Shown here: piece after piece, positions 1 through 5,527 of the stretch | How the letters are laid out: the number at the start of each line of letters is the position of its first letter | Numbering within the stretch: position 1 is the stretch's first letter | Assembly (NCBI GenBank): GCA_937876395.1 | Contig: CALEIM010000120.1 | Span: forward strand, 1-6,040 | DNA length: 6,040 nucleotides | Source: an uncultured Wenzhouxiangella sp. | GTDB lineage: Bacteria; Pseudomonadota; Gammaproteobacteria; Xanthomonadales; Wenzhouxiangellaceae | Direction: 5' to 3' | Notes under the pieces: generated by a model | Seen by the model: the letters and a program-made list of their open reading frames with translations, nothing else | Databases searched by the model: none | Told to the model about the DNA's origin: nothing | Position numbers and translations under genes: made by a program

Positions 1-112
1 GATCAGCAAAATCCACCTGGGCTGCATCATTGATGCCGTTGTTGACGTAGTCAAAGACGTAGTTGAACGCCTGGCCGACCACCAGCGGCTCAACGTCAAT
101 GGATTTTTCCAT
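1..112 (-). repeat. Domain repeat, copy B (start of the third DUF11-like module, cut by the edge)
   Basis: Second copy of the repeat at 448-559. The differences, at 56, 68 and 80, all fall at third codon positions of the minus-strand frame (Val, Ala and Val codons), so the encoded peptide is identical. The copy continues beyond the left edge, so the array may hold more modules. Confidence 0.9.
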
Positions 113-934
113 CTCCAGCGCAACGCCGTTGCCGATCGGGTCGCCGGGCACATTGCTGTCGCAGTGGGCATCCTGATCACAGGTTTCCGGATCGGGCGGC
201 AGCGGGTTGCCGTCACCGCCGTCGCTCCAGCTGGCGTGGTTGATCGGCGTGCTGCCTTCAGCTTCCGCCAGTGGTACGGATGGCAGAAGTACCTGCGCCA
301 TGCCACCGGCGGCCGGGACGTTGACTGTGACCACACAGATCAGCACCGTTTCGCCGTCACCTTCAAGCGGGAAGGTGGCCGGACTGCCGTTGACCGTGCA
401 GTTGCCGTCGGCGGGCGCGGCGGCAATGGCGATACCTTCGGGGACCAGATCAGCAAAATCCACCTGGGCTGCATCATTGATGCCGTTGTTGACGTAGTCA
501 AAAACGTAGTTGAATGCCTGGCCGACGACCAGCGGCTCAACGTCAATGGATTTTTCCATGCTCAGTTCGATCCCATCGTCTTCGGGATCAATGATGATGT
601 CGACTTGATCTCCCGGATCACCAATATTGATATCTCCGGTGGTAATGCCCACGCTGTTGGTTATCACGCCGGCAGCGACGGGCATCACCTCATAGGTGAC
701 GGCAACTCCGCTGGAGGCGGGAATGCTTAGCCACTGACAAGTGATCAGGCCACTGTCGTGGCTGCAGTCGCCATCGCCTTGCGCGGTAAAGCCCGTGAAC
801 TCCAGCTCTGGCGGCAACTGGTCGGTGATTTCGATTGATGTGGCATCGTCTGTGCCGCGCCTCTTGTCAAGGGCGCGCCCGCGCGTTTTGGGGGAAATAG
901 CGCATCGCCAGGCCCTTGGTTCATGCCGGTGCAT
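1..934 (-). CDS. DUF11-like repeat surface protein, partial; C-terminal part lies beyond the left edge, N-terminus possibly truncated
   Basis: Read on the minus strand, the frame is open from a TAG at 1039-1037 to the left edge. The ATG at 934-932 has an AAGGG Shine-Dalgarno-like run (947-943) 8 bases before it. From about residue 27 the protein looks like tandem beta-sandwich modules of the DUF11/conserved-repeat type: TDDATSIEITDQLPPELEF, then a cysteine pair (CSHDSGLITC), then AVTYEV, then Asp-rich linkers (IIIDPEDDGIELS). A second module opens with MEKSIDVEPLVVGQAFNYVF and carries YVNNGINDAAQVDFADLVP, a GNC...LIC pair and an Asp/Pro-rich linker with CDQDAHC; a third begins before the edge. 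Such modules usually belong to secreted or surface proteins, with cysteines fitting disulfides outside the cytoplasm. Residues 1-26 are Arg-rich, have no signal peptide and do not resemble a DUF11 strand, so the gene may be a 5'-truncated remnant. The function is unknown. Confidence 0.65.
   Translation of the reverse strand, partial: MHRHEPRAWRCAISPKTRGRALDKRRGTDDATSIEITDQLPPELEFTGFTAQGDGDCSHDSGLITCQWLSIPASSGVAVTYEVMPVAAGVITNSVGITTGDINIGDPGDQVDIIIDPEDDGIELSMEKSIDVEPLVVGQAFNYVFDYVNNGINDAAQVDFADLVPEGIAIAAAPADGNCTVNGSPATFPLEGDGETVLICVVTVNVPAAGGMAQVLLPSVPLAEAEGSTPINHASWSDGGDGNPLPPDPETCDQDAHCDSNVPGDPIGNGVALEMEKSIDVEPLVVGQAFNYVFDYVNNGINDAAQVDFAD
448..559 (-). repeat. Domain repeat, copy A (start of the second DUF11-like module)
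   Basis: These 112 bases match 1-112 at a spacing of 447 bases (149 codons), differing only at 503, 515 and 527. They encode the opening strands of a repeat module, MEKSIDVEPLVVG through QVDFAD. To the right of 559 the two copies diverge at once, as expected for a linker between modules. The left limit is set by the window edge, so the full repeat may be longer. Confidence 0.9.
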
Positions 935-1035
935 AGCCTGAACCCTTGGCGGTATCTGCGACCAGCTATCTGGGCGGGCCGGGGTTGAAGGGGTTTGCGG
1001 CCCGTTCCCGAAGTGGGTTCTGGGAAGTTTAGCCA

Positions 1036-1064
1036 ACTATACGATTTGACTTGAAAAGTTTCAC
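1036..1064 (-). promoter_or_regulatory. Candidate sigma70-type promoter for the minus-strand repeat protein
   Basis: On the minus strand GTGAAA (1064-1059, 4/6 to TTGACA) lies 17 bases before TATAGT (1041-1036, 5/6 to TATAAT). It would start a transcript near 1029, about 95 bases ahead of the ATG at 934. The call rests on consensus match and position only. It overlaps the amiB promoter candidate on the other strand. Confidence 0.35.
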
Positions 1065-1079
1065 TCAAACGGGCATGAT
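1051..1079 (+). promoter_or_regulatory. Candidate sigma70-type promoter for amiB and its operon
   Basis: TTGAAA (1051-1056, 5/6 to TTGACA) is followed after exactly 17 bases by CATGAT (1074-1079, 4/6 to TATAAT). The expected start of transcription, near 1086, leaves a leader of about 30 bases before the amiB ATG. The surrounding 60 bases are AT-richer than the genes on either side, which fits a promoter. Confidence 0.4.
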
Positions 1080-1107
1080 TGACCCACGTCCGCTGCCACG
1101 GGGTCAA
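1079..1107 (+). repeat. 7-bp perfect inverted repeat in the amiB leader
   Basis: TTGACCC (1079-1085) and GGGTCAA (1101-1107) are exact reverse complements separated by 15 bases. They lie between the candidate -10 box and the amiB start, the second arm ending 8 bases before ATG. In RNA this could form a hairpin covering the weak ribosome binding region; in DNA it could be an operator. A chance repeat of this size is also possible. Confidence 0.35.
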
Positions 1108-1115
1108 ATTGAGCA

Positions 1116-2426
1116 ATGCGCCAGCTGACCATCTTTGCCGTTTTTCTGCTTTTTGCAGCCGCCTCGGCGCTTGAAGCAGCCGAAGTGCGCAATCTGCGCG
1201 TCTGGGCCGGGCCCGACAGCACGCGCGCCGTGCTTGATCTCGATCAGCGCGTTGATTACCGCTTGTTCACGCTTGATAATCCTGCCCGGATCGTCATCGA
1301 CATCAAGGACATGGAACTTGAGCATGCCCTTGAACTTGATCTTGAACACAGCGGCGTGATCCGCAGCGTTCGTCACGGGGTGCGCGACGGCACCGATCTG
1401 CGCGTTGTTCTCGACCTGTCCAGCCAGGCCCGGCCGCAGAGCTTTTTGCTCGATCCGGCTGGCGAATACGGACATCGCCTGGTCGTCGATCTGTACCCGG
1501 AAAATGCCCAGTCGCCGGGCGAGCGGGTGCGCGAGGCGGTGCGTTCAGCAATGGAAGGTGAGCGCGACATGATCGTCGCCATCGACGCCGGGCACGGCGG
1601 CGAGGATCCCGGTGCCATCGGGCCTTCAGGAACCTACGAAAAAACCGTCACCCTGGCGCTGGCCGAAGAGGTCGAGCGGGTCATCAACGACATGCCGGGC
1701 ATGCGCGGCGTACTGATTCGCACCGGTGACTATTACGTGCCGCTGGAAGAGCGCTACGATCGGGCCCGCAAGGCGCGTGCCGACTTGTTTGTTTCCATCC
1801 ATGCCGATGCGTTTCGTGACTCCCGCGTGCGCGGCAGTTCGGTTTACGTGCTGTCCAGGCGCGGCGCATCGAGCGAGGCTGCGCGCCTGCTGGCGCAGAG
1901 CGAGAACCGGGCTGACCTGATCGGCGGCGTTGAGCTCGACCAAGCCGACGATGTGCTCAGCTCGGTGCTGCTGGACCTGTCGCAGAATGTAGCCATGGAA
2001 TACAGCGCAGAGGCCGCCCAGGCGATCCTCAGCGAGCTTTCGCAGGTTGGCAAGCGGCATCGCGAGAACGTCGAGCGGGCCAACTTTGTAGTCCTGCGTT
2101 CACCCGATGTACCGAGCGTGCTGGTCGAGGTCGGCTTTATCTCCAATCCTCACGATGAAGCCAATCTGAACAGCGCGACTCACCGTCGCCAGCTGGCCCG
2201 GTCCATCGTTCAGGGAGTGCGCACTCATTTCTTCGAAACGGCCCCGCAAGGCACCTGGATTGCCGCGAATCGTGACGGCAGCCGCCACGTCGTCCAGCGC
2301 GGTGACACGCTTGGGGTAATTGCCCATCGCTATCAGACCAGCGTGTCCAGCATTCGCCAGGCCAACAATATCGAAGGGGATGTGATTCACCCGGGAGCCG
2401 TGTTGATGATTCCGGGCGGGAGCTGA
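1116..2426 (+). CDS. amiB: Periplasmic N-acetylmuramoyl-L-alanine amidase (AmiB/AmiC type) with AMIN and LysM domains
   Basis: A zinc amidase that cuts the bond between N-acetylmuramic acid and L-alanine in peptidoglycan, splitting the septum when daughter cells separate. The 436 residues show a signal peptide (MRQLTIFAVFLLFAAASA, cleavage around 18-22), an AMIN domain for septal targeting (about 24-128), an Amidase_3 domain (about 152-372) and a C-terminal LysM peptidoglycan-binding domain (about 391-435, HVVQRGDTLGVIAHRY). Zinc ligands are visible: His160 in DAGHGGEDPG, Glu175 in TYEKT and His229 in SIHAD, with the catalytic Glu338 in VEVGFISN. Residues about 250-325 form the insert that in AmiB/AmiC carries the autoinhibitory helix released by EnvC or NlpD-type activators. 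The symbol amiB is chosen because the gene precedes mutL; a LysM tail is known in Pseudomonas and Vibrio homologues. The start gives an intact signal peptide, though its ribosome binding site is weak. Confidence 0.95.
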   Translation: MRQLTIFAVFLLFAAASALEAAEVRNLRVWAGPDSTRAVLDLDQRVDYRLFTLDNPARIVIDIKDMELEHALELDLEHSGVIRSVRHGVRDGTDLRVVLDLSSQARPQSFLLDPAGEYGHRLVVDLYPENAQSPGERVREAVRSAMEGERDMIVAIDAGHGGEDPGAIGPSGTYEKTVTLALAEEVERVINDMPGMRGVLIRTGDYYVPLEERYDRARKARADLFVSIHADAFRDSRVRGSSVYVLSRRGASSEAARLLAQSENRADLIGGVELDQADDVLSSVLLDLSQNVAMEYSAEAAQAILSELSQVGKRHRENVERANFVVLRSPDVPSVLVEVGFISNPHDEANLNSATHRRQLARSIVQGVRTHFFETAPQGTWIAANRDGSRHVVQRGDTLGVIAHRYQTSVSSIRQANNIEGDVIHPGAVLMIPGGS

Positions 2427-2470
2427 GGTACGGTCCTGATCTCCGACCTGACCTCCGTTAAACTGGCGGT

Positions 2471-4234
2471 ATGTCGATCCGCCAACTGCCCGTCCATCTC
2501 GTTAACCAGATTGCCGCCGGTGAAGTCATCGAGCGGCCCTCATCCATTGTCAAGGAACTGGTCGAGAACAGTCTTGACGCCGGCAGCGGTCGGATTCGCG
2601 TGGAAATTGAGCGCGGCGGTGCGCGCCGTATCCGGGTCAGTGACGACGGCGGCGGGATTGCCGCCGAGGAGCTGCTGCTTGCGCTCAGCGCGCATGCAAC
2701 CAGCAAGATCAGTTCGCTCGACGAGCTTGAGGGCGTGATCACCCTGGGTTTTCGCGGTGAGGCGCTGGCCTCGATTGCGTCCGTGTCCCGGCTGCGCCTG
2801 GCCTCGCGCGTGGCAGGCGCCGACAGCGGTTTTGAAATTGACAGCGAAGGCGGTGTGCCGGGCGAAATTCGGCCGGCGGGAATGCCGCTGGGTACCGTGG
2901 TCGAGGTGCGGGATCTGTTCTACAACACGCCGGCCCGGCGCAAGTTCATGCGCACCGAGCGCACCGAGTTCGGGCATATCGATGATTTGCTCAAGCGCCT
3001 GGCCCTGGCACGCATGGATGTCGGCTTTGAGCTGGTCAACGACGGGCGGGTGGTGCGCAGTCTCGGGCCTGCCAAAGATCCGGCCGCCCGTGAACGTCGG
3101 GTGGCGGCGGTGTGTGGGCAGGCCTTCATTGATCAGGCCATGGCGCTGGATGAAGCCCATGCCGGGCTGCGCCTGAGCGGCTGGATTGCCCGGCCGGCCT
3201 TTTCGCGCAGCCAGGCCGATCTGCAGTTTTTCTTCGTCAACGGCCGCCTGGTGCGCGACCGACTGGTGGCCCATGCTGTGCGCCAGGCCTACCGTGACGT
3301 GCTGTTTCACGGTCGCCATCCGGCCTTTGCCCTGATGCTGGAGCTTGAGCCTCAGCGCGTTGACGTCAACGTGCATCCGCAAAAGCATGAAGTGCGTTTC
3401 CGCGACGGCCGCCTGGTTCACGATTTTCTGTTCAAGACCATTCACCACGCTCTGTCCGGTACACGGCCCGGCAGTGAGGCCGGGCAGACGGCGGCCGCGG
3501 CGCGATTGCACAGTGCTGCACCCACAGGGTTTGCGATGGGTCAGGCCGGCAGTCAGGCCGGTCTGGGGCTGGGCGTTGCCGAGTCGATTTCACGCTATGC
3601 CGAACTGGCCCGCGCACCGCAGGCCGGAGCTGAACAGGGCGCGTCGGGGCTTCCGCCGCTGGGCTTTGCCGTGGCCCAGATTCACGGTGTGTTTGTGCTT
3701 GCCGAGAATGCCCAGGGCCTGGTGGTGGTTGATATGCACGCCGCCCACGAGCGGATCGTCTATGAGCAGCTCAAGCAGGCCTGGAGCGAGCAGCGAGTCC
3801 GTTCGCAAAAGCTGCTGGTGCCGGAAAAGGTGGCCATTTCGGAGCGCGAGGGTCAGGCCCTCGAAACCCACGTCGACGGGCTCAAGCGCCTGGGTTTTGA
3901 GCTCGATCTGGCTGGACCTGAAGCGGTAATGATCCGCGCCGTGCCGGCCCTGCTGGCGCGCTCCGACAGCCCGAGTCTGGTGCGCGATCTGCTCGCTGAC
4001 CTGGTCGAGCTGGGTCAAAGCCAGCGCATCGAAACCTTGCTCGATGAGCTGCTGTCGACGATCGCCTGCCACGGATCGGTGCGCGCCAACCGACGGCTGA
4101 CCATAGATGAAATGAACGCTCTACTGCGCGATATGGAGCGCACCGAGCGTTCTGACCAGTGCAATCACGGACGGCCCACCTGGGTGCAGCTCGACATGAA
4201 ATCCCTCGACCGCCTGTTTTTGCGTGGTCAGTAG
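2471..4234 (+). CDS. mutL: DNA mismatch repair protein MutL, endonuclease-type
   Basis: Couples MutS mismatch recognition to strand removal in the cytoplasm. The 587 residues (E. coli has 615) have the usual three parts. The N-terminal GHKL ATPase shows KELVENSLDAG with catalytic Glu29 and Asn33, SDDGGGI (57-63), HATSKI (75-80) and GFRGEAL (93-99); the transducer region has VDVNVHPQKHEVRF with Lys305. An Ala/Gly/Gln-rich linker spans about 330-395. The C-terminal dimerisation domain starts near 396. It carries DMHAAHERIVYE (421-432), which fits the nuclease motif D-x-H-A-x2-E-x4-E with Met in place of the usual Gln, plus ACHGSVRAN (532-540) and CNHGRPT (564-570), the other metal-site motifs. 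This indicates an intrinsic strand-nicking MutL, as in bacteria lacking MutH, rather than the E. coli type. It starts 44 bases after amiB and its end overlaps miaA. Confidence 0.97.
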   Translation: MSIRQLPVHLVNQIAAGEVIERPSSIVKELVENSLDAGSGRIRVEIERGGARRIRVSDDGGGIAAEELLLALSAHATSKISSLDELEGVITLGFRGEALASIASVSRLRLASRVAGADSGFEIDSEGGVPGEIRPAGMPLGTVVEVRDLFYNTPARRKFMRTERTEFGHIDDLLKRLALARMDVGFELVNDGRVVRSLGPAKDPAARERRVAAVCGQAFIDQAMALDEAHAGLRLSGWIARPAFSRSQADLQFFFVNGRLVRDRLVAHAVRQAYRDVLFHGRHPAFALMLELEPQRVDVNVHPQKHEVRFRDGRLVHDFLFKTIHHALSGTRPGSEAGQTAAAARLHSAAPTGFAMGQAGSQAGLGLGVAESISRYAELARAPQAGAEQGASGLPPLGFAVAQIHGVFVLAENAQGLVVVDMHAAHERIVYEQLKQAWSEQRVRSQKLLVPEKVAISEREGQALETHVDGLKRLGFELDLAGPEAVMIRAVPALLARSDSPSLVRDLLADLVELGQSQRIETLLDELLSTIACHGSVRANRRLTIDEMNALLRDMERTERSDQCNHGRPTWVQLDMKSLDRLFLRGQ

Positions 4235-5192
4235 GCGGCGGGCCGTCTCGCGCGAGCTGCCGCCGGCGGTCTTTCTGATGGGGCCGACGGCTGCCGGCAA
4301 AACGGCGGCGGCGTTCGCCTTGCACGATCGGTTCGATGTCGAGCTGATCAGCGTTGACTCCGCCCAGATCTATCGCGGCCTGGATATTGGATCGGCCAAG
4401 CCTGATGCCGACACTTTGGCCGGCTACCCACATGCACTGATCAATATTCGCGATCCGGAGCAGACTTTTTCTGCGGCTGAATTTGTCGCCGAGGCCGAGG
4501 CCGCAATCCGGCGCAGCCACGCGCGCGGGCGCGTGCCGGTGCTGGTTGGGGGCACGACCCTGTATTTTCGCGCGCTGCTCTATGGCCTGGATCCGCTGCC
4601 GTCGGCCGACCCGGATATCCGCGAGGCGATTGCTGCGCAAGCCGCTGAAAAAGGCTGGGCGGCCCTGCACGCCGAGCTCGCCAGCCACGATCCGGCAGCA
4701 GCGGCCACGATTCGCCCCAGCGACCGGCAGCGCATCCAGCGTGCGCTTGAAATCCTGCGCCTGACCGGTTCCGGACCGAGCGCCTTTCATGCCCATAACC
4801 GGGTACCCAGGCTGGAGGCGCTCAGACTTGTGCTGACCCCCAGCGAGCGCCATATATTGCACCAGCGCATTGAACAACGCCTTGATGCGATGCTGGCGGA
4901 AGGCCTGGTTGATGAGGTCAGGCGCCTGCGTCAGCGTCCTGGATTGAGCGCCGGACACGCCTCCATGAAAAGCGTCGGCTATCGCCAGATCTGGGCCGCG
5001 CTCGACGCCGATCGACCGCTGGCCGAAGCTCGTCAGCGTGCCGTCGCTGCCACCCGTCAGTTGGCCAAGCGGCAGCTCACGACCCTGCGCGGCCTGAATG
5101 GCGCGCTCTGGCATGATTCACTGCAAAAACGTACAATCGACTTGGTTATCAGGCAGGTAGAGGGGTTCCTGCCCGCAGACCGGAATCTTTAG
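4224..5192 (+). CDS. miaA: tRNA dimethylallyltransferase MiaA
   Basis: Transfers the dimethylallyl group from DMAPP to N6 of A37 in tRNAs reading codons that begin with U, the first step towards ms2i6A; acts in the cytoplasm. The 322 residues (E. coli 316) contain the P-loop GPTAAGKT (20-27), DSAQIYRGLDIGSAKP (45-60, with the catalytic Asp45), YPHALIN (68-74), GGTTLYFRALLYG (109-121), PSDRQRIQRALEI (165-177) and the C-terminal SVGYRQIW and RQLAKRQLTTLR blocks. All expected family motifs are present. The start is GTG at 4224, which overlaps the mutL end by 11 bases; the next in-frame ATG (4278) would remove the strand leading into the P-loop. No Shine-Dalgarno is evident, so initiation is probably coupled to mutL translation. 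Confidence 0.96.
   Translation: MVSRRRAVSRELPPAVFLMGPTAAGKTAAAFALHDRFDVELISVDSAQIYRGLDIGSAKPDADTLAGYPHALINIRDPEQTFSAAEFVAEAEAAIRRSHARGRVPVLVGGTTLYFRALLYGLDPLPSADPDIREAIAAQAAEKGWAALHAELASHDPAAAATIRPSDRQRIQRALEILRLTGSGPSAFHAHNRVPRLEALRLVLTPSERHILHQRIEQRLDAMLAEGLVDEVRRLRQRPGLSAGHASMKSVGYRQIWAALDADRPLAEARQRAVAATRQLAKRQLTTLRGLNGALWHDSLQKRTIDLVIRQVEGFLPADRNL
5108..5137 (+). promoter_or_regulatory. Candidate internal promoter for hfq within the 3' end of miaA
   Basis: CTGGCA (5108-5113, 4/6 to TTGACA) and TACAAT (5132-5137, 5/6 to TATAAT) are separated by 18 bases. A transcript from here would carry about 145 bases of leader before hfq. E. coli hfq is likewise served by promoters inside miaA, which makes the position plausible. 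No experimental evidence is available. Confidence 0.35.
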
Positions 5193-5245
5193 AGCGCTGA
5201 GCGAAAGATTGGCGGCTGCCGAAATCGGACAGACGTTAATTCCAT

Positions 5246-5280
5246 AACAACGAATATATCCAATAACAGTGTCCAAGGAG
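5246..5280 (+). promoter_or_regulatory. hfq leader: A-R-N-rich stretch and strong ribosome binding site
   Basis: The 95 bases between miaA and hfq become AT-rich from about 5235. AACAAC (5246-5251) and AATAACAGT (5262-5270) are consecutive A-R-N triplets, the form preferred by the Hfq distal face. AAGGAG (5275-5280) is a strong Shine-Dalgarno sequence 7 bases before the ATG at 5288. E. coli Hfq represses its own translation by binding its leader, so these triplets are a candidate autoregulatory site. The ribosome binding site is clear; the autoregulation is inference. Confidence 0.5.
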
Positions 5281-5287
5281 AATCAGC

Positions 5288-5527
5288 ATGTCCAAGGGTC
5301 AGTCGTTGCAGGATCCCTTCCTCAATGCGCTCCGGCGAGAGCGTGTTCCAGTATCAGTTTTTCTGGTCAATGGAATCAAGCTTCAGGGGCAGATTGAGTC
5401 GTTCGACAATTTCGTCGTGCTGCTGAAAAACTCGGTCAGCCAGATGATTTACAAACACGCCATTTCAACCATCGTGCCGGCGCGCAGCGTGCGCATCGAC
5501 GAGCCGGTGGAGGATGAACAACCCTGA
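5288..5527 (+). CDS. hfq: RNA chaperone Hfq
   Basis: A hexameric Sm-like protein that pairs small regulatory RNAs with mRNAs. The 79 residues match E. coli Hfq almost throughout the core: GQSLQDPFLNALRRERVPVS near the start, with Gln8 and Asp9 of the proximal pocket and the Arg16-Arg17-Glu18-Arg19 rim patch; Sm1 with VNGIKLQGQIESFDNF (Phe39 and Phe42); and Sm2 with YKHAIST (Tyr55, Lys56, His57). Position 25, a distal-face residue that is Tyr in E. coli, is Phe. The C-terminal tail after Pro64 is only about 15 residues and ends acidic (EPVEDEQP), far shorter than the E. coli tail. A strong AAGGAG site sets the start. It follows miaA and its stop codon overlaps the start of hflX. Confidence 0.98.
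   Translation: MSKGQSLQDPFLNALRRERVPVSVFLVNGIKLQGQIESFDNFVVLLKNSVSQMIYKHAISTIVPARSVRIDEPVEDEQP
5509..5513 (+). promoter_or_regulatory. Ribosome binding site for hflX, inside the end of hfq
   Basis: GGAGG lies within the last codons of hfq, 10 bases before the CTG at 5524 and directly abutting an ATG at 5514. The ATG is too close for normal initiation and its frame stops after 11 codons. The placement supports starting hflX at or near 5524. Confidence 0.5.

Noticed and set aside
164..730. 188-codon open frame on the plus strand
   Set aside because: It lies opposite the DUF11-like frame, and its peptide has no domain-like pattern; the minus-strand reading has clear repeats with silent substitutions.
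871..889. GC palindrome GGGCGCGCCC followed by GCGCG and TTTT, resembling a terminator
   Set aside because: The best hairpin has only four GC pairs plus wobble pairs and a short T run, and no plus-strand gene ends upstream of it.
1684..2146. Several minus-strand open frames opposite amiB
   Set aside because: They overlap the catalytic amidase region, have no ribosome binding sites or motifs, and are explained by high GC content.
2540..3511. 323-codon minus-strand open frame opposite mutL
   Set aside because: Antisense shadow of the conserved MutL ATPase region, with no recognisable motif.
3541..3561. TCAGGCCGG direct repeat at 12-base spacing in mutL
   Set aside because: It encodes the Ala/Gly/Gln-rich linker between MutL domains, where simple repeats are common; no sign of a mobile or regulatory element.
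3882..5114. 410-codon open frame on the minus strand across the end of mutL and miaA
   Set aside because: Both mutL and miaA have complete family motifs here; the antisense frame is an effect of high-GC codon use.
5152..5173. GGCAGG and CCTGCC inverted repeat near the end of miaA
   Set aside because: Six-base stem inside coding sequence with no T tract; not a credible terminator, and hfq and hflX are expected to be read through.
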